DNA of 52,357 nucleotides, from assembly GCA_022592435.1 (NCBI GenBank), contig JABYQS010000225.1:1-52357 (forward strand), in the 5' to 3' direction. This DNA is from Cerioporus squamosus (lineage: Eukaryota; Basidiomycota; Agaricomycetes; Polyporales; Polyporaceae). The position numbers were made by a program, and so were the translations under genes. The notes beneath the pieces were generated by a model. It was not told the origin of the DNA. It searched no databases and saw nothing but the letters and a program-made list of their open reading frames with translations. Positions 44,701 through 52,357 of the stretch are shown here, piece by piece (within the stretch, counting starts at the first letter, position 1; every line of letters starts with the position of its first letter).

Positions 44701-46450
44701 TACACCTACCGCGACGTATGCAACTCGACTCGCTGGTGGCGCACCCGGCCAGGATCGCACCCGCTGCCCGACATCGTCGTCTACGGTGCACTGACGAGCG
44801 TGCTGATGAACCTCCCCCCGCCGCATGAAGATCGCAGTCTTTCAATCCAGCGGCAACCATCTGACGGCGCGCGTCGCAAACCGTCTGATCGAGACCAAAG
44901 CAAGAAGTGGAGCGTTATGCCAACGTCTTCGTGTTTCGCGATGGTGAGACATGTGTTGCCCTCTGTCCGCGCTGGCGACCCCGACTGACAAATGGGCCGG
45001 AGTGCATAGCCCTCGAGCTGAATTCGAGGCATGATCGCATACTGTTGCAACTCTACTAGGTTTTCAAGCACGATGGTCCCACCCACTTGCCGCCGCAGAC
45101 ACCGCGTCCTAGCGCGTTGCATTCAGCAGGTCTATACGGCGTGCAGTGCGGTGGAACGCGTAGCCGTCCGCCTCGTCACTATTGGTGAGTCGTCCTGCAG
45201 GAATCGACGGACTCGGGTTAGGGTTACGCACCAGCACACGCAGTACCTCGCTCGCGATCGTCAGCTGATGGGCGTCAACGGCCTACAGCCTCGTCCAGGG
45301 GTGAGGCCGGTGTCTCCCATCTTGGCATCTCACGACTATACATCTAAGCCTCGCGACCGTAAGCTCAGTACGAAGCGCTCCGGCCATGGGTAGGGTCTGC
45401 ACCGCGTTGTTAGGCGCAGTATGGTAGTGCGGATCTCACGCTGGAACCCCACCGCCCTGTGTCCCAGTGGTGCGTTCCGCGCCACTGATGACCGCCTATC
45501 GTCCGTTGTAGATACTGTTTTGTCCAGGAAGCGGGCGGCGAGGGTTTTGAGACTTGTCATGCGGCCGCGATATGCGCCAAGGCGATGGCCAAAGAACCAC
45601 AAGGTCATAGAGCCCATCCGGACTCGGCATGTGTTGACCTTGGTCAGGATCTTCGTTCAGACCTCGGTGCACCCTTGGCGTAAGTGGAGCAGGTGCTGAA
45701 TTTGACCATACCGCTGACCTCCTTGAGTTGTCGCTTGTGCACGTAAATACACACTTCATCTCGGTACTTGTCGATCCCTCGTCGCTCCACAGCATGCATA
45801 GAGTGCACGTGGGGCATCCATGCACCGTTGTCTCGTTCGCGGTGATGCATGCCTGCATCGAGTGACCCCATTATATTGTGGAGGGCAGTGGCCAGAGGAG
45901 CGAATGGTGCTCCGTCGGCGCCGTCCACGCATCTCTAGCGATTGCTTGGGAGTCGCGGTAGATTGAATCGTTGGTTACGTATTCATGTAGGCACGATGAA
46001 TTTGGACTTGTTTTTGCAAATGTCATTCATGCAAACAAACGGGAGTTTCTGGAAGTCCTCCAGTGTTGGCGCATCATGGTAGCCTCGTGCCGATGTGTAC
46101 TAGATCGGGTCCATGGCATCAATTCTCGAATCGCGGGCGTGTCCTACTCCATGCCGTCCTGGCGAGTGTGGCCCGTGGGACTCGTAAGTACCGCATCTGT
46201 GCGCAGGGGTACCGTCGTCTGGAAGGTGTGACCCGTACGTATCTTGTTCGCCACGCAGAGATCTTAGCTAGAGCCCTGCACGTCTCACCAATATAGACCT
46301 CGAGCCATGCGCGACGCCAGTAGGTACATGATCGCCGGCCTGAGTGCTCTACTATTTCGGGCGGACTGAATCGCAACCTCGGTCCTGGTCCCCGAGTATT
46401 CACATATCGGTCCAGTAATCGCGATATCAGAGTAGGATAGTTGTAACTAC
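44701..46450. other. Unassigned region, possibly another decayed gene
   Basis: Protein-like pieces on the plus strand in different frames (IYTYRDVCNSTRWW near 44700-44740, LPDIVVYGALTSVLMNLPPP near 44765-44823, SSGNHLTARVANRLIETKAR near 44845-44905, NGPECIALEL near 44993-45023) are colinear and suggest one interrupted gene I cannot name. A single TTAGGG at 45217 is not a telomere array. From 45960 to 46450 I see nothing convincing. Confidence 0.35.
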
Positions 46451-46454
46451 GACA

Positions 46455-48138
46455 TCATGCGCCTATACAACAGCTAATCATATATCGCGGCCCTCCCCTT
46501 CCACCTAAAAAACGTCTGACGCCAACCACAGGTGGAAGGGGTTTGACACGAAAGGTCCGCGAGCCTTGATGGGCCGAGACAGAGCAACGGAATTTGATCA
46601 TTCCGAGACTGTCTGTGCCCAGGTATTTAGCCATTTGTTGACAACAGCGAATATCCTCGCCGTTCGGTCTTCTCCTCCAAGCAGCGTCGCAGATCCGCTG
46701 AACTTGACCGCCTGATGCGACATATATAGCAGTATGTTTCATGATTTCCTGCTTGAGGGATAAGTGAATCGCACGCCACAGATCTTCCTGGCCTAGTACG
46801 AAGAAGTCCACGACGCTGGTGACGAATTGCCCTATCGTCAGAACCGGATCCAGCATCGGAGCACCGAAAGCGAAGACCGCATCGAAGTTGGCGCTGAGGG
46901 GCAGCGGCGTGAGAGGGACAAAGTGTGTGAGGTAAGTTACGCACGCTGACCTGATGGCCTGGATCTCATTAATCCCGTGGTGAACTAGGCCTCCGCAGCA
47001 GACAACGAAAAGCACTTTCTTCTTGAACTCCTCCAAGGGGAAATTGTCACCTAGAATGTGCCCGCATAACTAACACTAGGTGTTATTGCTTATCGATTTA
47101 AGAGGAGACGCTATGACTCACCGAGTCCAAACCAGTAGTTCTGTTTGTCCCATAAATGATGCCACCGTCACGGGGATCGCAGTGGGTATTGATCACAAGA
47201 ATCAAATGTGCGGGACGTACGCTGCGAGAAGGCATACAAGGCGACTTTAGTGATGATCTGGCATTGAGGGCAGCGGAGCTCACACCATACCGAGTGAATT
47301 CTCGCAGTTCAGCCTGAGTGTTCTTCAGTTGTTTCACTGTGGTTCTATCCGCGAGATCTTGGAAAAGGCAATCAAAAACCCGGAGTCCGTGCTCCTGAGT
47401 CGTTCTCGTCAACACAACGTCTGATGCCTAGATGAGGTCACGTACTCGTCCGATGAACCTACTACGGACCATGTGAGTGAGGAGGGAACAGGATGCTTGG
47501 TGGATATTGAAAGAACTCCCGTCGTTCAAGAAAACCTGGTATAGAGCGACGGGGATGGCGCTCATTCCTGCATGACTTCCTCCCACAGATCGGGAAGGTA
47601 TCTTGTACTGCATGATATGTCAGCTGCAATCGCCTCCATCATATTTCGAATGCCTCACCAGGGGAACTGTGCCGTCCTGCTTATAGCAAGAAGGACATAC
47701 CCAATCAGTACATTCTGGGAAGCAACCTTGGATACCGTCCTTGGTAGTGCATCCAACGGTAACACGACAGTTCGTGCATAGTGTAACATGTCCGCCTTGT
47801 CTGCAGAAGAAACATTGCTAGGTAGATGTTAGAACTCTCTACGAGACGCTAGACATTTACAAGATGCGCACCAAAGCGAGATCAGCGTCGTGAGGTGGAC
47901 GGGCGCCGTCGGCCTTCCGCCTACCTGCAGCCGCAGCAACATCACCCTTGCCGGTTGATGTCCCCCTTCCTGAGTATGGTTGAGAAACTTGCACTCGAAG
48001 GCGGGTGCTTCTGCGGAGGGATCGATTCTCCACCGAATTCGGCGACTGCGCCGAGTCTGGTCGCACCAGAACGGTATCTGTCTCAAGCGAAGCCCCTGGT
48101 GGGGTGAGCCAGCCGTCCTCCGCGTCCATGGTAGCCAT
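46455..48138 (-). CDS. Zinc-finger plus CHAT/caspase-like protein, one in-frame TAG or 18-nt micro-intron
   Basis: Exons on the minus strand: 48138-47872, 47817-47659, 47607-47122 and 47069-46455; introns are 51-54 nt and all junctions are phase 0. The N-terminus is basic (SLRRSTRLRVQVSQPYSGRG). Exon 2 holds a PHD/ADD-like finger (CFFC, LCTNC, GCFPEC, WVCPSC). Exons 3-4 hold a His-Cys pair spaced as in CHAT/caspase-fold proteases: HLILVINTHCD (His about residue 278) and VLFVVCCGGLV (Cys about 322-323). I recall a zinc-finger family with the same ACGG-type block in polypores. The only break is TAG inside exon 3: GTACGTGACCTCATCTAG (47445-47428) begins GTACGT, ends TAG and is 18 nt; skipping it restores a 502-residue protein. 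Otherwise it is a single nonsense mutation. Protease activity is inference. Confidence 0.75.
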
Positions 48139-48579
48139 CGCGTCTTGAGAGCTGTCAGACCTGAGACCGCGTCACTGCGTCACTTAACCTCGGTTTCGGA
48201 CAGGAAGGCTCATATGGCATTTTATCACCCGGCATTGGCCGTACGAACTCGGACATGTCCTGCTGAATAACCCGCACTTGGCGGAGATCTCCGGTGGCGA
48301 TGATGCCTGTTTTCGGCAGCCCCGGCACACTCCGCCTAGGGGTCGCCTTTGGACATGCGCATGCGGGAGCAGATCTATCTCAGAAGGAAGAACCATGCAT
48401 GACAGTGCATTTGCATCGGGACGAACTGTGGTGCTGAACCTGCAAGTCGCGACGTAACAGCAGTGATGTCAGGATAATGTCGTGACATGACCAGGGCTTG
48501 CGGTAAGTACGTATACGCTGAGCTGGAAGCTCAAGTTGCGCCGGAAGTCGACTCGGACTAAGCCGAGTGTATCTAGGAC

Positions 48580-48587
48580 TATATAAA
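48580..48587 (+). promoter_or_regulatory. TATA box of the small coiled-coil gene
   Basis: TATATAAA lies 80 nt before the start at 48667, in the 528-bp region shared with the divergent zinc-finger/CHAT gene. An upstream ATG at 48630 is in a different frame. Confidence 0.6.
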
Positions 48588-48666
48588 CCTTCACTGACCG
48601 CACCGACCCACTACGAACCAGTATCGAGAATGCACAGCTATAGAAAGAATAGCATTACAGCTGATC

Positions 48667-49035
48667 ATGGAGTAAGTGCATCCCGTCCCGCGTCGCGAAT
48701 GTTCATGCGCTGATCATCATCACTGGGTATGGTAGTCCTAGGCTTGCGGACCCCGAAGGCAACATCAACATGGGTAGGATTTGGTCGCCTCCTCACATGA
48801 CATCGGCTGACATGGATCAGTCGACATGACATTCACCAACGCGGGTCTCGCCGACAAGATACGTCGGCTGAAACAGGATATCAAGGAACTGAAGAAGGAG
48901 ACATTCGAATCCTTGCGCGAACTCATACGTCTGAGGCAGGAAGTCTCGGACGCTCTCGCGAGGGACAGGGTCAACCAAGAGGAGGTGGCCCTGCTCTGGG
49001 TCAAGCTCAAACGGAGTGTGATGAGAAAGGAGTAG
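48667..49035 (+). CDS. Small coiled-coil protein, 85 residues, three exons
   Basis: Exon 1 is only five nucleotides (48667-48671, ATGGA), exon 2 is 48736-48773 and exon 3 is 48821-49035; lengths sum to 258 nt in frame. Introns are 64 and 47 nt with GTAAGT and GTAGGA donors. The protein starts MDPRLADPEGNINMVDMTFT and continues as one charged amphipathic helix (IRRLKQDIKELKKETFESL onward), so it is probably a dimeric coiled coil. The ATG at 48667 is chosen because it alone gives the right phase; starting at the upstream ATG 48630 leads to a stop in exon 2. The tiny first exon makes the model less certain, though the TATA box and splice sites agree. No homologue is recognised. It is divergent from the zinc-finger/CHAT gene, so the two may be co-regulated. 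Confidence 0.7.
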
Positions 49036-50724
49036 GACGAGCGCGCTTCGAGAAGAAAGGACCGATCATGAGGCCTGAGGATGCGTACGGCGAGGCAGTA
49101 TGATGTATCTGATAGCTGAGCCTCCGATTCAATACGAGCGGACATGACCTCAGCTGGAACGAAGTCGGTAAAAAGCGAGAATCTGCACCGCAGGACGCAA
49201 AGTACAGTTCTCATTGAGAGATCCGAAACGGTGTGATCAAAGTACAGTTGCCAACTATGTGGCACTCGCTCTACAGGATCGGAGACGAAAGTGCACCAGC
49301 TACAGGAGACTCCTGTAGTGCTGACTGTGTACTAAGTTCGAGTGCGATAGATCGCAAGCAGAACCGAGCAGACGGTGTGGCCTGCATAGGCCTAATACCG
49401 CCTGTGCGCACGCGGTGCGCCTGCCCGGTTGTCCACTGGGGGCAACGCTGGCCGCGCTTGAAACAGATCCAGAGGTCAGTGAGCATCCAGATCTCTGCTC
49501 TACTGGGAATAGACATAGCGGAACCTAACTCAAACTACCCACGTCGCCCCGATATGTAATGTTACTGTAGTACTCGTTGTCCGCGCAACCTGATCTCTCA
49601 CCCGTTCCTTCGATTGGAGTAGACTGAGGACACACTCGCCGGTCTGTTCAATCTCCATCTCTCGTCGCTTTCAGGCCTCTGACGAAGGAGACGGATCCGG
49701 AGGTATCAGTTGACGAATGGGGGTTCCCGGCTTGCGTGACATGCCAAGAGTGCGCGCGCATGGAGAGAGAGCGCGCCTTCATACGTGATTCGTGAATACA
49801 TGCATCAGTTAGAATGGCCGAGAGGAAAGCCGAAGAGACACTCACCTGACCCTGCTAAGTATCGTTTCTGATTGCCCATTCATCTTCCTACGCCCCTCGT
49901 TTGAGACTGCGGTAGCAGCCGCGCAATCGGAACACATTGTCGGATGGCTCTGAGATGAACTGCTTTGCTGTCTGACGTGGGTCAACCCCGAGCGCGAAGT
50001 TGCCGTCGACTTGTCTGTGCGAAGGTAGCGATGTGTTCCAGTCCGTCGGTGAATAGTGTGGGTGGCAGACAGAAGGGCTCACCCATAACTGGAAAGCACT
50101 GAGACAAGCTCGCTGTCAGGGAAGGAGCATGTCGGTTTTAGACAGCGCGGAAGGAAAGAACGTGGTGCCTTCCGACATGCCCGCCTCAACCCTCATGGTG
50201 AGATGTGCATCATAAACAAAGGCGAGACGGCGTGCGACAATGGGAGGACTAGGGACACACCAAGTGCGGGACCTTGTCCGCGGTTCGCTCTCGAGAGGGT
50301 TGGCATCGATAGCTCGATGAGTGAGTAACGCGCGCGAGGCGTCCGACACCTCTGGCGCGCCCGATCGATGCTGGCACTGTCGACCGTTCCTTGTTACAAG
50401 CAACGGTACCCAGAGTCGTCCGATGACTTGTCAGAAGTATGAAAGGGGGTAGAATTGCTCAGCCCACGCACCTTCGAATTCACCGGAAGGTACGAGCAGC
50501 ACCCTGCACCCGCGTACGTCCTTCCTCCAGCTTCTCCGTGATGACAGGGCTCGAAGAAGTACCTGCACAACCACAACTATGTATCCAGCATCACAAGGAC
50601 CTAGCTGCTCAGCTTCCGGCTCGCCGCAGCTGAACAATGCAGCAACGTACCTCTGCCGTGCATCGCAACCTTGGGATCCGTGGGGTTGAGCCGCGGGTCT
50701 TGCTCAAACCGACGGTGCAGCCCC
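49036..50724. other. Spacer without a recognised gene
   Basis: Only short frames on both strands; none has recognisable motifs or convincing splice structure. An imperfect palindrome (ACAGGAGACTCCTGT) occurs near 49301. Confidence 0.4.
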
Positions 50725-51645
50725 CTAACATCGCTCATGGGCTCCTGTCGCGGAATCCTGCGTTTCTCGTCGCTCTTCGGAAGACGTTCGTACTGGTAGT
50801 CGGTGGACATGATGGTGTCTCAGGCAAGAAACGAACGGTGTCGTTGCTGCCTCCGCGCTGGTGTTGTCGGTAACAGTTGTCCTGCGTGGGTGCAATCCCG
50901 ACCGAGTAGTGGGAAGGCAACCAGAGCGCGAGGATGAGGTGCGAGTCGCTGCGTCTTGCGTGGTCGCTCCTCGCGGTTCTCGGTACCACCACTTGATGGC
51001 GGTTTGTTGCTCTGCATCGCCGACGTCGTGCGAGATAGAGCGTCTCCACGAGCTCTCCATGAAACTCCTCGACCCGCCTCGCAGTAGGGGTGTGCGTCTG
51101 GGGCGGCAAAGAGACAGAGACGACAATTTGTCCTCAGCCAGCAGACGCGGGAGGAGTGTGAGCGAGACGACGGAAACGGTGGCGACAAGCGCGAAGTGCA
51201 GCTGGTGGAGATGCTCAGAGAATATGTTGAAAGACTCCTCCTGCTGGGGAGCGGGAGGCGACGACGACGATAACGAAGACGCTTGGGCGTCGGGTGAGTA
51301 TGGCAACGTCGCCTTCACTGGATCTGCGCGGGCGTGGAAAGTGGTGTCCGGCGTTGCAGAACCAGGCCATCGAGTCGGCGTCGACATGCTTGCTACTTGC
51401 CGTGCGCGGCATGCCGGAATGCGACGGCAGGCGCGGTGAGCTTCGCATACGTGTATGGGCGGAAGAGCGGGCTCTCTAAAACCGCCGCAGTGAGTGCGGT
51501 CAGTGAGCCGGGAATAGGTATGGGGGGCCGCGCGAGGTATGTGATGTGCGATGGAGGCTTGAATGGTCTCGAGCGGGAGTGCGGAGGTTGTGCGGGTGAG
51601 GTGGCGGGTGAGTTTACTCATCGGGTATGAGAATCCGGGCTGCAA
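50725..51645 (-). CDS. Uncertain open frame, 306 codons, unknown
   Basis: A minus-strand frame is open for 306 codons. Its middle (SFNIFSEHLHQLHFALVATV, then SVVSLTLLPRLLAEDKL) could be a membrane-anchored segment after a Ser/Pro-rich stretch (SSLSSSSPPAPQQEE), while both ends are Arg/Thr/Ser-rich with random-looking composition. The opposite strand also has a long open frame (50861-51439), so this may be a GC-driven artefact or a decayed gene of which only the middle exon is real. No family is recognised. Confidence 0.25.
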   Translation of the reverse strand: MQPGFSYPMSKLTRHLTRTTSALPLETIQASIAHHIPRAAPHTYSRLTDRTHCGGFREPALPPIHVCEAHRACRRIPACRARQVASMSTPTRWPGSATPDTTFHARADPVKATLPYSPDAQASSLSSSSPPAPQQEESFNIFSEHLHQLHFALVATVSVVSLTLLPRLLAEDKLSSLSLCRPRRTPLLRGGSRSFMESSWRRSISHDVGDAEQQTAIKWWYREPRGATTQDAATRTSSSRSGCLPTTRSGLHPRRTTVTDNTSAEAATTPFVSCLRHHHVHRLPVRTSSEERRETQDSATGAHERC

Positions 51646-52357
51646 TGCGTCTGACGGTATCTGGGAAATCTGTGGCTTTCGACCTCCGTCCTTCCGTGCA
51701 ATCCAAGGAGAACTTGACGTGTCTCAGTGGCGAGTTGAGGTGAGTCCTGCGCCTCGGCCGGTGTCGGTTGCGACGATAAGCTGCTTTAAGGCAGTGGCGT
51801 CCAGCACCCCGAGCCCCGAATTGTCCAGCTGATAACGGCTAACCCGTATATCCGGCCGAGTCTCCGGCTTGCGTTATCCTTTCCAGTGAGCGACGGGCGT
51901 CCCATGGCCGGGTCCTGTTTGCGCGGTGATATCGTAAACTAGTGTACTGTGTAAGCATAACATAACGACGGCGTACCAGTAGTGGAGCTCTAAGCGCCAA
52001 TAATAACTATCATGGATGTCTCCAACATAAGTTGCACAGGAGGTAGGACGAGATGTAGGGGAGGTCGGCGGCGAGGAGATTCTCAAACGAGTCGTAGGAC
52101 ACCAGCGGCGATGCTAGCAGGCCTGTATTGGCGAGATGGGGTTGCATACCCGGGGGAACGACGCGAGGTCGAGTTGTAAGATTCACATCGGAAGCTGGAG
52201 ATCGGTCAAACTTGGAGCGTTCGGACGTACATGTACGCTCGACGGGCTCGCGCAGCGACGGAGGGCGGGAGTATTGCCCGGTCCATTGAAACCGCGATGA
52301 ACAGGCTTCCACCGACTCGAGCCGACGGCTGCGACTTCGGCCGAGCTGGATAGCGAG
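51646..52357. other. End of window, nothing assigned
   Basis: Short frames only. A minus-strand frame at 52010-52312 begins close to the window edge and may belong to a gene outside it, but I cannot support it. Confidence 0.35.

Noticed and set aside
45212..45222. TTAGGG as a telomere repeat
   Set aside because: Only a single copy occurs; a telomere would show a tandem array.

Overview
Spliceosomal introns of 45-65 nt with GTRNGN donors and YAG acceptors, TATA boxes, a Tad1-type LINE with a Gag-like first ORF, and several protein families I know from mushroom-forming fungi point to an agaricomycete basidiomycete, plausibly a polypore. This is inferred from gene content; no marker locus is present. 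No rRNA, tRNA, CRISPR array or bacterial operon was recognised.

Layout: 1-8230 is a decayed non-LTR retrotransposon (Gag-like ORF1, then an endonuclease/RT ORF2 cut off in RNase H). 9.4-10.3 kb is a MYND zinc-finger gene with one in-frame TGA. 10.45-13.57 kb is unresolved. 13.57-16.52 kb is an almost intact JmjC (KDM3-like) histone demethylase gene with one 1-nt frameshift. 16.85-19.48 kb carries, all on the minus strand, decayed pieces of TRAPPII subunit Trs65, karyopherin Kap123 and a RhoGEF DH domain. After a poorly resolved stretch come a roughly 190 bp fold-back element (23.74-23.93 kb) and an intact RING/coiled-coil gene (24.21-25.11 kb). 27.7-33.1 kb holds an anoctamin (Ist2-like) pseudogene and two tandem carboxylesterase pseudogenes. 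33.1-39.0 kb is a block of intact genes: an F-box-like protein (minus), a nine-exon orphan (plus) and a four-exon proline-repeat orphan (plus). 39.4-46.4 kb is again decayed and includes an oxysterol-binding-protein pseudogene (ankyrin-PH-ORD). 46.45-49.04 kb is a divergent pair: a zinc-finger plus CHAT/caspase-like protein (minus) and an 85-residue coiled-coil protein (plus). The last 3 kb are unclear.

The main pattern is the contrast. Copies of conserved housekeeping genes (Trs65, Kap123, RhoGEF, anoctamin, OSBP, esterases) are broken by frameshifts and stops, while lineage-specific or regulatory genes between them keep perfect splice phase over up to nine exons. That fits a dispensable, duplicated or subtelomeric segment whose housekeeping copies are redundant but whose accessory genes are still selected. 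The functional copies would have to lie elsewhere; this cannot be tested from the window alone.

Exon models were built by hand from splice signals and reading-frame arithmetic. Family names come from memory of conserved motifs, not from a search.
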